Below, piece by piece: positions 7,783-16,743 of a stretch of DNA of 64,000 bases (positions are counted from its first letter, which is position 1; each line of letters opens with the position of its first letter). The notes under the pieces were generated by a model, which had not been told where the DNA came from, ran no database searches, and worked only from the letters and a program-made list of their open reading frames with translations. The translations under genes were made by a program, and so were the position numbers. The stretch lies in the NCBI RefSeq assembly GCF_006227205.1, contig NZ_VCNG01000011.1, positions 62,001-126,000 of the forward strand, given 5' to 3'. Origin of the DNA: Pseudomonas sp. ICMP22404. Its GTDB lineage: Bacteria; Pseudomonadota; Gammaproteobacteria; Pseudomonadales; Pseudomonadaceae.

Positions 7783-9744
7783 ATGGCTGACTATTACACC
7801 CTGCTCACCGATGCAGGCATCGCCTACGAAACCGCCTGCAAGGCGGCGGGCACACCCATCAAGCTCTCGCAGATTTCCGTCGGTGACGGCGGCGGCTCGG
7901 TCTACAACCCGGCCGCAACCGCCACGGCGCTCAAGCGCGAAGTCTGGCGCGGGCCACTCAATGCACTGTTCCAGGACGAGAAAAACCCGAGCTGGTTGCT
8001 GGCCGAAGTGACCATCCCGCCTGAAGTGGGCGGTTGGTATGTGCGTGAGGCCGGGATCTGGACCGATACCGGGGTTCTGTATGCGATTGTCAAATATCCG
8101 GAGTCGTTCAAGCCGGTATTGGCGACGTCTGGTTCGGGGAAAGAGTTTTATATCCGATCGATTTTTGAAACCAGTAATGCGGCGTTGGTCACCCTGTTGA
8201 TCGACGATACGGTCGTTAAGGCAACTCGCGCCTGGGTCACCAGTTATGTAGCTGATGAACTTTCCAAGCTCGACAGGAAACAGTCGGTGCGGGTGGCGAC
8301 CACCGCCAACATTGCCTTGAGCGGTGCACAGACCATTGATGGTGTCGCGGTCATCGCCGGGGATCGTGTCCTGGTGAAATCCCAGGCCCAGGCGAAAGAC
8401 AACGGCATTTATGTCGCCGCGAATGGGGCATGGATGCGGGCGAAAGATGCTGATGCGAGTGTTGATGTTACCTCGGGGTTGAGTGTGCCGGTGGAAGAGG
8501 GCGCGACCCAAGCCAATACGTTCTGGCAGTTGATTACTGATGGTGTGATCGTGCTGGGTACCACGGCGCTGACTTTCCAGAACGTGACGCAAGGCTTTGC
8601 GCCTCTCAACTCACCAGCGCTGATCAACCCAACGGCGACGACGCCGCCCCAGTTCGATAGCAGTACGCGCGTGCAGACTACGGCTTTCGCCAAGCGAATG
8701 GGCGTCGAGTATTCAAGTTTCAGCAGCTACTCGGTGAACACCTCGCTCACGGCAGCGCATGTAGGCGGCCTGCACAGTTTCTCCAATGCGGCGCTGATCA
8801 CCGCCGTTTTGCCTTCAACCACAGGTGTCGCGCAGGCTGCGACCATCACGCTTGTCTGTGCTGGGGCCGGCGGCCTGACGATCCAGGCGGCGGCTGGCGA
8901 TGTGGTTTTTACCAGCAACGGTGTAACCGGCTCGCTCACATTGGGCTTGGGAGATACGGCGGAGTTTATTCGGCTTGATGCTCAATGGCGTTTGATTGGC
9001 GGGACCATGGCGCTCAAATATGGCGCTGTGATGTCTGCTCCTAACTGGATAACCCAAGCACAGTTTGACAAGAGCAAGGCGTTCGCAACGACCGAGTTCG
9101 TCAAGCGAATGGGTATCGAGCTGTCGAACTTCGATTCGCTCAGTACCAGTACGGTTCTGGGCGCAGGAAATGTGGGTGGCGTCGTCAGTGCGTCATCGGA
9201 TACCGCTATTAGCGTGACCTTGCCGCCAACGGCGACGGTAGCACAAGGTGCCATGATCCTGGTGTTATGTGGTGGGGCGGGGGCGGTCACACTGTTGGTT
9301 TCGATGGGTGACGCCATGACGAACGCTAGTGGCGGCGCAATCTCGATTGTGTTGGGGCAAGGTGATTCGGCGCTGCTGACCAGGGTGTCCGGGGAGTGGC
9401 GCTTGATCAGCGGGACAGCGGCTATGCGGTACTCGGCTAAGTTCGCTGCAATTCTTGGATATTCCGCTCATCAAGTTTTGCCCAGTGGCTGGACGTTCAA
9501 GATTGGACATGCTTCAACGGACGGCTCGACAGGAACCGTGCCTGTTACTTTCCCCGTCGCGTTTCCCAACGCCTGTATGTACGTAGGTGCCATATACGCA
9601 GGGGGCAGTTCGGCGACGAATCCCTTGCTTTGCCAGTCGGGCATACCGACGCGTACAGGTTTTACAGGTTATTTCACCAGTGTGGCCACAAATAGTGCCT
9701 CCGTTACTAATGGCGGTTACAACTGGCTAGCCATCGGCTATTGA
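7783..9744 (+). CDS. Tail fiber of module A (receptor-binding protein)
   Basis: 653 residues. The N-terminus (YYTLLTDAGIAYETACKAAG, about residues 1-160) is the conserved P2/R-pyocin fiber attachment domain. The middle holds two related modules of about 137 residues each (roughly 290-426 and 427-563) with matching AFAKRMG.E and FVKRMG.E starts and WRLI.GT ends. The C-terminus (about 565-653) ends NGGYNWLAIGY, typical of gp53-like fiber tips, and is expected to bind target lipopolysaccharide. Lower GC in the distal half suggests exchange of specificity modules. Confidence 0.88.
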   Translation: MADYYTLLTDAGIAYETACKAAGTPIKLSQISVGDGGGSVYNPAATATALKREVWRGPLNALFQDEKNPSWLLAEVTIPPEVGGWYVREAGIWTDTGVLYAIVKYPESFKPVLATSGSGKEFYIRSIFETSNAALVTLLIDDTVVKATRAWVTSYVADELSKLDRKQSVRVATTANIALSGAQTIDGVAVIAGDRVLVKSQAQAKDNGIYVAANGAWMRAKDADASVDVTSGLSVPVEEGATQANTFWQLITDGVIVLGTTALTFQNVTQGFAPLNSPALINPTATTPPQFDSSTRVQTTAFAKRMGVEYSSFSSYSVNTSLTAAHVGGLHSFSNAALITAVLPSTTGVAQAATITLVCAGAGGLTIQAAAGDVVFTSNGVTGSLTLGLGDTAEFIRLDAQWRLIGGTMALKYGAVMSAPNWITQAQFDKSKAFATTEFVKRMGIELSNFDSLSTSTVLGAGNVGGVVSASSDTAISVTLPPTATVAQGAMILVLCGGAGAVTLLVSMGDAMTNASGGAISIVLGQGDSALLTRVSGEWRLISGTAAMRYSAKFAAILGYSAHQVLPSGWTFKIGHASTDGSTGTVPVTFPVAFPNACMYVGAIYAGGSSATNPLLCQSGIPTRTGFTGYFTSVATNSASVTNGGYNWLAIGY

Positions 9745-9753
9745 GGAACAGCT

Positions 9754-10173
9754 ATGTTCGCTAAATGGATTGAAGAAGACGGTCGATTTGCCTTCGACTT
9801 GACCGATAACGGCGGTATCGAGATATCTGACGATGATCATGCAGCGCTCTTTGATTCGCGGTTGGGGACGAAGATCATTGGCAGAGGAGCTGATGGTCGT
9901 CCGCAGTTGCAAGACCCACCATTGCCAACGCTGGCTGAGTTGTCGCTCGTAGAGCGCGCATGGCGGAACAATCAGCTTTCAATGACTGATGGTGTTGTAA
10001 CGCGCCACCGGGATGAGTTGGAAGATGGGGCAGAAACCACGCTTTCGACTGAACAATACGCTGAGCTTCAAGCGTATCGCCGGTCGCTACGCAACTGGCC
10101 GGAGTCCGGGGAGTTTCCTTTACTCGACCACCGTCCGATAGCCCCGTCCTGGCTCCCTGAGCAACCCCAATAA
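9754..10173 (+). CDS. Tail fiber assembly chaperone (module A)
   Basis: 139 residues, acidic, directly after the fiber gene as usual for Tfa/gpG-type chaperones, which fold or trimerise the fiber tip. The central region EDGRFAFDLTDNGGIEISDDDHAALF resembles N-terminal parts of tail fiber assembly proteins. It is expected to act only on its own fiber. Two strong hairpins follow. Confidence 0.75.
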   Translation: MFAKWIEEDGRFAFDLTDNGGIEISDDDHAALFDSRLGTKIIGRGADGRPQLQDPPLPTLAELSLVERAWRNNQLSMTDGVVTRHRDELEDGAETTLSTEQYAELQAYRRSLRNWPESGEFPLLDHRPIAPSWLPEQPQ

Positions 10174-10200
10174 ACGCCCCGCACCGACGGGGCGTTTTCT
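10173..10200 (+). terminator. Terminator 1 after the fiber chaperone
   Basis: Stem AACGCCCCG/CGGGGCGTT with a six-base loop and a TTTTCTTT tail. First of two consecutive terminator-like hairpins that divide the baseplate/fiber genes from the sheath/tube genes. Confidence 0.8.
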
Positions 10201-10216
10201 TTCCCGTCAAACCCTG

Positions 10217-10242
10217 AAAGCCCCTTCCCGAAGGGGCTTTTT
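10217..10242 (+). terminator. Terminator 2 before the sheath genes
   Basis: Perfect 10-bp stem AAAGCCCCTT/AAGGGGCTTT with a CCCG loop and further T. With the previous hairpin it should reduce or stop read-through into the sheath operon unless antitermination or a second promoter exists. Confidence 0.8.
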
Positions 10243-10261
10243 CGTATCTGGAGAAACCCGA

Positions 10262-10471
10262 ATGGCACTACGCCAAACCTACACCGTACTCGTTCCATTC
10301 CCCACCGGAGGCGGCCACTGGTCGACCATCGGCCAGGAACTCGATCTGCTCGACGTCGAGGCCAGCGCCCTGCGTAGCGCCGGTCGCCTGGCGCTGAAAA
10401 ACACCGAGGTTGCCGATGCGGCCTCTACATCCCAACCGGCCAAAAAGGCCACTACCAAAAAGGCTGAATAA
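10262..10471 (+). CDS. Small protein preceding the sheath (module A)
   Basis: 69 residues. The front (LRQTYTVLVPFPTGGGHW) is compact, and the lysine/alanine-rich tail (PAKKATTKKAE) looks disordered. It sits two bases before the sheath gene, the same place that DUF2635 (Mu gp38-like) occupies in module B, so it may be a functional counterpart. Role unknown. Confidence 0.65.
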   Translation: MALRQTYTVLVPFPTGGGHWSTIGQELDLLDVEASALRSAGRLALKNTEVADAASTSQPAKKATTKKAE

Positions 10472-10473
10472 CC

Positions 10474-11640
10474 ATGGCTGAGGTTTTGAACTTCGAGCAC
10501 AACGGCATTACCGTCAATGCCTCCGAATCTCCCGAGGCCATGGGTGGCCTGGGGGACAACGTCATCGGGCTGGTCGGCACCGCGCCGAAGGCCGATCCGC
10601 TGATTCCGCGCAACGCACCGTTCCGCATCAACAGCTTCACCACCCAGGCGTTGCTCGATCCGACCGGCACCGAAGCCGGTACGCTGTATCACGCGGTGTT
10701 CCAGATCCTCAAAGTGGTCAAGGTGCCGGTCTACGTGGTGATCGTCGAAGAGGGCGCCACCCCCGCCGATACGCAGAACAACGTCATCGGCGGCATCGAA
10801 GCGCAGACCGGTCGCAAGCTGGGCCTGGCGGCCTTGAGTGGCGTGGCCGAGGACTTGACCATCATTGGCGCGCCGGGCTTCACCGGCACCAAGGCGGTGG
10901 CCAGTGAGTTCGCCTCGTTCGGCAAGCGCATCAAGGCTCGCGTGGTACTCGACGGCAAGGATGTCGCAGTCGCCGATCAGGTGACCTACAGCCAGGAGCT
11001 GGGCGGCGCCGACCTCGGTTTCGACCGTTGCCTGGTGGTGCACAACATGCCAGCGGTCTACTCCAAGGCCGCGAAGAAAAACGTCTTCCTGGCGCCGTCG
11101 AGCCTGGCCATCGCCGCGCTCGCCAAGGTCAAGCAATGGGAGAGCCCGGGCAACCAGGTGACCTATGCCGAGGACGTTTCGCGCACCGTGGAATACAACA
11201 TCCTCGACACCTCCACCGAAGGCGACCTGCTCAACCGCTACGGCATCAGCTACTACGCCCGAACCATCCTCGGCGGGTTCTCGCTGCTGGGCAACCGCTC
11301 CATCACCGGCAAGTTCATCAGCTACGTCGGCCTGGAGGATGCCATCAGCCGCAAGCTGGTCAAGGCCGGCCAGAAAGCCATGGCGAAGAACCTGACCAAG
11401 TCCTTCATGGACCAGGAGGTCAAGCGCATCAACGACTGGCTGCAAACCCTGGTGGCCGACGAAACCATCCCGGGCGGCAGCGTGTACCTGCATCCGGAAC
11501 TCAACAGTGTCGAGAAGTACAAGAACGGCACCTGGTACGTGGTGATCGACTACGGCCGCTACGCGCCGAACGAACACATGATTTATCAACTCAACGCCCG
11601 CGATGAAATCATCGAGCAGTTCCTGGAGGACGTTCTCTAA
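10474..11640 (+). CDS. Contractile tail sheath FI (module A)
   Basis: 388 residues, P2 gpFI/R-pyocin sheath type, starting VLNFEHNGITVNASESPEA and ending DEIIEQFLEDVL, which carries the C-terminal arm strands that weave the sheath mesh. It contracts to drive the tube through the target envelope. Strong GC-rich codon bias. The stop overlaps the tube start by one base (TAATG). Confidence 0.95.
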   Translation: MAEVLNFEHNGITVNASESPEAMGGLGDNVIGLVGTAPKADPLIPRNAPFRINSFTTQALLDPTGTEAGTLYHAVFQILKVVKVPVYVVIVEEGATPADTQNNVIGGIEAQTGRKLGLAALSGVAEDLTIIGAPGFTGTKAVASEFASFGKRIKARVVLDGKDVAVADQVTYSQELGGADLGFDRCLVVHNMPAVYSKAAKKNVFLAPSSLAIAALAKVKQWESPGNQVTYAEDVSRTVEYNILDTSTEGDLLNRYGISYYARTILGGFSLLGNRSITGKFISYVGLEDAISRKLVKAGQKAMAKNLTKSFMDQEVKRINDWLQTLVADETIPGGSVYLHPELNSVEKYKNGTWYVVIDYGRYAPNEHMIYQLNARDEIIEQFLEDVL

Positions 11641-12146
11641 TGTTTACCAACCGCGTAAGACAGGCCATCGCGGCCACCCTGCAAGGCCTGCCGTTGTCGG
11701 CGACCGTGGAAGAATTCACCCCGCCGAAGATCGAGTTCGACATGGAAGAGATGCGCGGCGGGCGCTTCATCACCGAGGAAATGGCCAAAGGCGGCAAGGC
11801 CCTCAACGCCAAGCTCAGCCTGCAAGGTGTCGGCCCGGAAATCATGCTGGCGCTGGGTGTCAGTGTCGGTGACGACATCCTGCTGAACGTGCGTGAAGCC
11901 GGCCAGGATCAGGATGGCAATACCTGGTTCACCTACCACACCGTCGGCGGCAAGCTGAAATCCCTGGAAGAGACCGCGCTGAAGATGGGTGAGAAGCCCA
12001 AGACCAATCTCGAGCTGTCGTGCCGCACCTACAACCGCCTGGAAAACGGCGTTCCGGTGATCGACATCGACGTGCGCACCCAGAAGTTCGTGCTCAACGG
12101 CGTCGACATTCTCGGCGATGCGCGCCGTGCGGTGCTGTTGCCTTGA
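11640..12146 (+). CDS. Tail tube FII (module A)
   Basis: 168 residues, P2 gpFII/R-pyocin tube type (VEEFTPPKIEFDMEEMRGG is the classic N-terminal motif). It forms the inner tube, polymerising in hexameric rings on the tape measure. Coupled to the sheath gene by the one-base stop/start overlap. Confidence 0.95.
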   Translation: MFTNRVRQAIAATLQGLPLSATVEEFTPPKIEFDMEEMRGGRFITEEMAKGGKALNAKLSLQGVGPEIMLALGVSVGDDILLNVREAGQDQDGNTWFTYHTVGGKLKSLEETALKMGEKPKTNLELSCRTYNRLENGVPVIDIDVRTQKFVLNGVDILGDARRAVLLP

Positions 12147-12167
12147 CCCTCAGTTGAACACAGTCCC

Positions 12168-12256
12168 TGTGGGAGCGAGCCTGCTCGCGATAGCAGTGTG
12201 TCAGACACCTTGATGCTGAAGGTACTGGCGCATTCGCGAGCAGGCTCGCTCCCACA
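12168..12256. repeat. REP pair (REPIN) between tube and chaperone genes
   Basis: TGTGGGAGCGAGCCTGCTCG and its reverse complement face each other with a short spacer, the common fluorescens-group REP doublet. It lies inside the tail operon between tube and E genes and could fold in the transcript. Confidence 0.9.
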
Positions 12257-12286
12257 AGGGGCTCACATTCACCAAGGAATTGATTC

Positions 12287-12871
12287 ATGTCCTGGACGCC
12301 TCCCCAACACATTCTGCTGTCATCCATCACCGGTGACGACGGATCGCAGATCGACCAGTTGCAACTCAAACCCCTGTTCTACGCCGCGCAGAAAGACGCC
12401 CTGGCCCGTGCCGGCGACGATGAGGACGACCAGTTCTTCGAGCTGGCCAAGTTGGCCACCGGCCTGTCGGTCAAGGAACTGGATCAGCTCAAGCGCCCGG
12501 ACTACGTGAGCATCGCCCAGTACGTGCACGACATGTCGACCCGTCCGGCGGCGTATTTCCTCGAGCAGGTCGCCGAAGCGGACCACGCACTGGCCGATCC
12601 CGACCAGGTGCAACTGCTGCAACCGCTCAACGTGGCGGGCCGCAGCGTGACCTCGTTGACCCTGGAAATGCCGGTATTGCGAGCCACCAAGGCGATGAAG
12701 AAGCTGAAGACGGCGAAAGAACGCGCCGAATTCATCACCGCCCACTGCACCGGCCTGATGCTGCCCGACCTGGACCTGCTGACCGTGCCCGACTGGACAC
12801 AACTGCAGGTGCGCATCGACGATTTTTTAAACAAACCGGCGGACTTCTTTCGGAGCGCGACATCGAAGTGA
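12287..12871 (+). CDS. Tail assembly chaperone E (module A)
   Basis: 194 residues, zero-frame product. Tail chaperones of this type bind the tape measure protein and start tube assembly. The protein is longer than P2 gpE and contains two similar halves (LLQPLNVAGRSVTSLTLEMP is the usual gpE-like start, about residue 108). Its last codons include the slippery heptamer TTTAAAC at 12826-12832 that leads into the E' extension, as is conserved in dsDNA phage tail operons. Confidence 0.85.
   Translation: MSWTPPQHILLSSITGDDGSQIDQLQLKPLFYAAQKDALARAGDDEDDQFFELAKLATGLSVKELDQLKRPDYVSIAQYVHDMSTRPAAYFLEQVAEADHALADPDQVQLLQPLNVAGRSVTSLTLEMPVLRATKAMKKLKTAKERAEFITAHCTGLMLPDLDLLTVPDWTQLQVRIDDFLNKPADFFRSATSK
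12826..12832 (+). promoter_or_regulatory. Slippery heptamer for -1 frameshift (module A)
   Basis: T TTA AAC read in the E frame matches the X XXY YYZ rule. Shifting back one base leads to an uninterrupted frame from 12832 to the stop at 12991-12993. The neighbouring T TTT TTA in the same frame could also slip. Confidence 0.85.
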
Positions 12872-12993
12872 TCCTCGATGTCGTGCCGCTCATTTACCCG
12901 GTAAGTGAAGCGGAGATTCTCGAATGGGACGCCGGCAAGGCATTGCGCCGTTACGACATCGCGATCACTCGCCTTGGCGTGAAACAGGAGTAG
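12832..12993 (+). CDS. E' extension, made only by -1 frameshift (GpE+E')
   Basis: After slipping at 12826-12832 the ribosome reads 53 codons in the -1 frame (QTGGLLSERDIEVIL... to ...RLGVKQE). The peptide carries the ILEWDAGKALRRYD stretch typical of GpE' proteins, with its conserved Trp. No good start codon with a ribosome site opens this frame, so it is probably made as a fusion of about 234 residues. The tape measure gene starts seven bases later. Confidence 0.82.
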   Translation, partial: QTGGLLSERDIEVILDVVPLIYPVSEAEILEWDAGKALRRYDIAITRLGVKQE

Positions 12994-12999
12994 AGCGGG

Positions 13000-15078
13000 A
13001 TGGCAGACAGTAAATATTCGCTGTCCTTTGCGGCGAGCACCGATATGCCGACACTCGGCGGTGTGTCTGAAGCGTCGGGGCTGAATCTGGCATTGAGCAC
13101 GGCCAGTCTCGACATCCGGCTGCTGGTGTCGGAGCAAATGAAACTGCGGGGGACGCTGGCATCGCTGAACACCACGCTCTTGGCGCAACAGTCATTGCTC
13201 AAGGCGAATGCAGTGGTGCCAGCGACGAGTGCGGTGCCTAAGTCGAAGCTCAGGGCAGAGGTCGATCAACTGGCGCCTCCTGGTGTCCTCAAGCCTGCAA
13301 TGGCGATGCAGACGGCCATGGTCGACCTGAACCAGAAGCTGCAGCTGTCACCGGAACAACTGCAGGTGATGTCCAACGAAAACCAGAAGATCGCCGCTGA
13401 AAAGCAAGCCGCATCCAGCGGGGCGACCGCTGTGCAACTGGCGCAGATCCAGCTGGCGGCGATCAACGCGGGGCTGCTCAAAGACGTCAAACCCGAAGAC
13501 CGCCAGCAAGTGCTGACGGATTTCGCCCGCGACAGTTTGGTGATGGCGTCGGCCTACAGGATTGAGGTGCTGAACGCCGGCGCGCTCATGGCTGGCTTGC
13601 GCACTGGCTTGAACCTGGATCGAGGGAAAAGTCTCGAATTGGCTAACGCGGCCAACCGCCTTGGCGCCAGCGCCAGTTTGAAAGCCTCGGCGGCGGACAT
13701 CGGTTCGGTTGCCCAGCGCGGTGGCGAGACCGCCATCGCGGCGGGCATGACACCTGAGCAGGTCGCCGCCATTGCGGCCGCGCTGTTGAACGCCTCTGTC
13801 GGCAAGGACGAAGCGGGCGCCTCGCTGAAGACCCTGGGCGCCGCGTTAGGCAAGGGCGACAAGGTCACGCCGGAGCAGCGAACGGCCTGGACTCAACTGG
13901 ACATCGAGCCGGGGGCGCTGGCCAGCAGGCTGCGCACGGATGCATCGGGCGCGATCAAGGATCTGCTGGCGACGCTGCAGAGCAAACCTGCCGAGCAGCA
14001 GAGCTTATTGCTCAAGACGCTGTTCGACGGCGACGAGGGCATCGGCAAGTTGCTGAAGTCGCCCCAGGACCTGAAGACCGCGCTCACCGTGGCATCCGAT
14101 AAGGGCGATGGAGACAAGGGATCGATGGCCCAAACCGCCGACGCGCTGGGAAACACCTCGCAAGCGCGCTGGAATGCACTGGATGCCAGCGTGACCCGTC
14201 TCGATACAGCGATTGGCAGCGCCATCACGCCCATTACCGATCTGGCGATGCTTGGCGTGGACGCGCTGGCGACGGGGTTGAGCGCTGCGGCCGAGTCGCT
14301 GCCGAAAGTCACCGCGGCGTTGGCCTTGTTTGGCGCGGCGCTCGCGTCACCGTTTCGCAGCGCCATTCTGGACAAAGTGACGTCGGGCGTTGCCTCCACC
14401 CGTGAGGCACTGCTGAAACCGGACGCAGCCATCCAGCCACCGGCAAGCGATGCGCCTGGAACTCAAGCCAAGGACGGCGGGCAGAAGCAACCGGACGCAG
14501 GAAAAGCCCGAACTTCCCGCCCTGATATGCGCAGCCGACTGGCAATCTCCGCAGCTCGAGCGAGAACCTTTACCGGCAGGCTGGGCGCGCCCCTGGCGCT
14601 GGCCAGTGCCGGCTACGACGGTATCAAAGCTCTTGAGGCCGGTGATTACAAGGCCGCTTCAGGGGCGGCTGGAGCCGGCCTTGGTGGGCTGGCAGGCGGT
14701 TATGCCGGTGCCGCCGCCGGCGCGATGCTCGGCAGTTTCGTTCCGGTGATCGGCACCGCGATCGGTGCATTGGTCGGCGGTGCGCTGGGTTCCTATTTCG
14801 GTAGCGAGGGCGGTGAATCCCTGGGCGAGGCTATCTACACCGGGGGTGATCGCCTCAAGTCGCCGGAACAGGTCAGCAAAGACCTCACCAGCAGCCAGAC
14901 CAGTACCCAACAAAACACCATGACCGCCAACATCTACATCAACGGTCAGGATCAGGCCAGCGCCAGTCAGTTGGCCAATCTGGTGGTGCAGCAGATTACC
15001 GGCCAGTTCGGCCTGACAACCATGCCCAACTCACTGGCCATGCGCAGTGACGCGGCCCTGACCGACGGAGGTACGTGA
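13000..15078 (+). CDS. Tape measure protein T (module A)
   Basis: 692 residues, alanine-rich and mostly helical, with hydrophobic glycine-rich segments near residues 430-450 and 545-605 (GAGLGGLAGGYAGAAAGAM, repeated small-residue membrane-like helix). This is the P2 gpT/R-pyocin tape measure, which sets tail length and may help form the channel in the target membrane. It follows E/E' as in all such operons and overlaps the U gene by four bases. Confidence 0.9.
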   Translation: MADSKYSLSFAASTDMPTLGGVSEASGLNLALSTASLDIRLLVSEQMKLRGTLASLNTTLLAQQSLLKANAVVPATSAVPKSKLRAEVDQLAPPGVLKPAMAMQTAMVDLNQKLQLSPEQLQVMSNENQKIAAEKQAASSGATAVQLAQIQLAAINAGLLKDVKPEDRQQVLTDFARDSLVMASAYRIEVLNAGALMAGLRTGLNLDRGKSLELANAANRLGASASLKASAADIGSVAQRGGETAIAAGMTPEQVAAIAAALLNASVGKDEAGASLKTLGAALGKGDKVTPEQRTAWTQLDIEPGALASRLRTDASGAIKDLLATLQSKPAEQQSLLLKTLFDGDEGIGKLLKSPQDLKTALTVASDKGDGDKGSMAQTADALGNTSQARWNALDASVTRLDTAIGSAITPITDLAMLGVDALATGLSAAAESLPKVTAALALFGAALASPFRSAILDKVTSGVASTREALLKPDAAIQPPASDAPGTQAKDGGQKQPDAGKARTSRPDMRSRLAISAARARTFTGRLGAPLALASAGYDGIKALEAGDYKAASGAAGAGLGGLAGGYAGAAAGAMLGSFVPVIGTAIGALVGGALGSYFGSEGGESLGEAIYTGGDRLKSPEQVSKDLTSSQTSTQQNTMTANIYINGQDQASASQLANLVVQQITGQFGLTTMPNSLAMRSDAALTDGGT

Positions 15079-15461
15079 TGCGTCAGCAAATGGCACTCGG
15101 CAGTTTCATTTTCGGGCTGTCGAGAAACTTCGCGTACCACTCGCTGGTACGCACCTCGGATGGCGGCTGGAAGAGCATCGACATCCTCACCAGCAAACCC
15201 AAGTCCAGCCAGGTCGGTCAAGGCCTGCAAGGGCTGACGATTACGGGCAAGTCGATGTACGCGACCGCCATGGATCGGCTCGATGAGCTGCGTGCATTGC
15301 AGGCCTTACGCGTGCCTGTGCCGTTGGTGGATGGCATCGGGCGCAACTGGGGTCTGTGGCAGATCAACAAGGTGTCGGAAACCCAGACCGAGGTCATCGA
15401 TGACGGCACGGCGATGGTGGTCGGCTGGGTGATTGAATTGACGGAGTTCGCCAATGCGTAG
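15075..15461 (+). CDS. Tail protein U (module A)
   Basis: 128 residues, P2 gpU family (MALGSFIFGLSRNFAYHSL start, FIFGL motif). gpU proteins belong to the tail tip or baseplate assembly. Overlaps T and X genes, consistent with coupled translation of T-U-X-D. Confidence 0.9.
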   Translation: MMRQQMALGSFIFGLSRNFAYHSLVRTSDGGWKSIDILTSKPKSSQVGQGLQGLTITGKSMYATAMDRLDELRALQALRVPVPLVDGIGRNWGLWQINKVSETQTEVIDDGTAMVVGWVIELTEFANA

Positions 15462-15666
15462 GGTTCGAAGTATCGCCGGTGATTCGGTGAATCTGTTGCT
15501 GTACCGCGAGCTTGAGTGTTGTGACGATGCCACCGAGCAAGCGCTCTGGCTGCTCAATCCCGGGCTGGCCGAATGGGGCCCGGTGCTGCCGGCGGGGGTG
15601 TGGGTTGCCTTGCCGGAGGTGGATCTGAAACCCGTTGCACCCGCACCGGTATCGGCTTGGGATTAA
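15454..15666 (+). CDS. Tail protein X, LysM-like (module A)
   Basis: 70 residues, gpX family: a short LysM-type fold (RRVRSIAGDSVNLLLYREL ... NPGLAEWGPVLPAGVWVALPE). In P2-like tails gpX lies at the baseplate hub and may contact peptidoglycan. It overlaps the end of U by eight bases. Confidence 0.9.
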   Translation: MRRVRSIAGDSVNLLLYRELECCDDATEQALWLLNPGLAEWGPVLPAGVWVALPEVDLKPVAPAPVSAWD

Positions 15667-15675
15667 GGAGGCAAC

Positions 15676-16692
15676 ATGTCACTGGGTTTCACGCCAACAG
15701 TAGAAATCTATGGTGCGAATGCGGCACTGCTCAATGAGCGATTGCTCAGTTGGACCCACGTCGACGCGGCGGGGATCGAGTCCGATCAGTTGACCCTCGT
15801 CATCAGCCTGGAAGGGCTTGAGGGGTTACCCAGCCTCGGCGGAAAAATCGGTCTGCGGGTGGGTTACCTGGAGTCCGGACTGGTGGACAAGGGGGAGTTT
15901 GTCATTACCCGGCGCACGCCGACGCTGTTTCCCCTGCGCTTGACGTTGGTAGCCATGGCCGCGCCGTTCAGTGCGGCGGACCAGACCGGGTTCAAGCAGC
16001 GCCGGTCCGTCAGCCATGGCCCGACGACCTTGGGCGCGCTGTTTCGTGAACTGACAACCCGGCATGGTTTTTCGCCGCGTGTGGCGCCGGAGCTGTCGCT
16101 GATAAAAATCGAGCACATCGACCAGTCCAACGAAACCGATATGGGCTTCCTGACGCGCTTGGCCCATCGGCATGACGCCGTCGCCAAACCGATCAACGAA
16201 TGGTATGTGCTGGCTCGGCGTGGTCAGGCGAAGTCGCTGTCGGGCAAGGTTTTGCCGGAGATCAAGCTGTCGGTGACGACGAACAATCGTCCAGGCGATC
16301 AGGCCTTTATCTCCGCTGTCCTCGATGAAACCGCCCGGGCGAAATACCAGGGCTGCAAGACCCGTTGGTGGGACGCGGCAGCTGGCAAAGTGCAGGTGGA
16401 GGAAAGTGGCATCGCGCCGTTCAAGATCCTTCGACAGCATTTCCAGAGCGCAGAAGACGCCCGCGCCGCCGGTGAAGGCGAAGTGCGCAGGCTGATGCGC
16501 GAAGCCCTCAAGGTCGCCATCGAATGCCCGGGCAACCCGGGGTTGTCCGCCGAAGGCATCGTCCTGCTGGACCCGACCTGGCCGGATTTCATGCGCGGCC
16601 GCTGGTCGATCGACAAGGTCACCGCCACCGGTGACCGGGAAAAGAGCTATCGCTGCAAGATCGACGCAACCTGCCTCGACGCCAAGGCCTGA
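15676..16692 (+). CDS. Baseplate hub protein D (module A)
   Basis: 338 residues, the P2 gpD/late-control D family, equivalent to T4 gp27 (ends of tube to spike). Motifs include LLSWTHVDAAGIESDQLTLV and the late part GEGEVRRLMREALKVAIECPG. GGAGG at 15667-15671 precedes ATG 15676. It is the last gene of module A before the REP array. Confidence 0.92.
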   Translation: MSLGFTPTVEIYGANAALLNERLLSWTHVDAAGIESDQLTLVISLEGLEGLPSLGGKIGLRVGYLESGLVDKGEFVITRRTPTLFPLRLTLVAMAAPFSAADQTGFKQRRSVSHGPTTLGALFRELTTRHGFSPRVAPELSLIKIEHIDQSNETDMGFLTRLAHRHDAVAKPINEWYVLARRGQAKSLSGKVLPEIKLSVTTNNRPGDQAFISAVLDETARAKYQGCKTRWWDAAAGKVQVEESGIAPFKILRQHFQSAEDARAAGEGEVRRLMREALKVAIECPGNPGLSAEGIVLLDPTWPDFMRGRWSIDKVTATGDREKSYRCKIDATCLDAKA

Positions 16693-16743
16693 TTCTCACC
16701 CAGGATCGCCCTCAATCACGACATCCGGGAATGACGCGGGGCC

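Noticed and set aside
10279..11589. 436-residue minus-strand frame
   Set aside because: Shadow of the module A sheath gene; composition dominated by V, H, D and Q without motifs.
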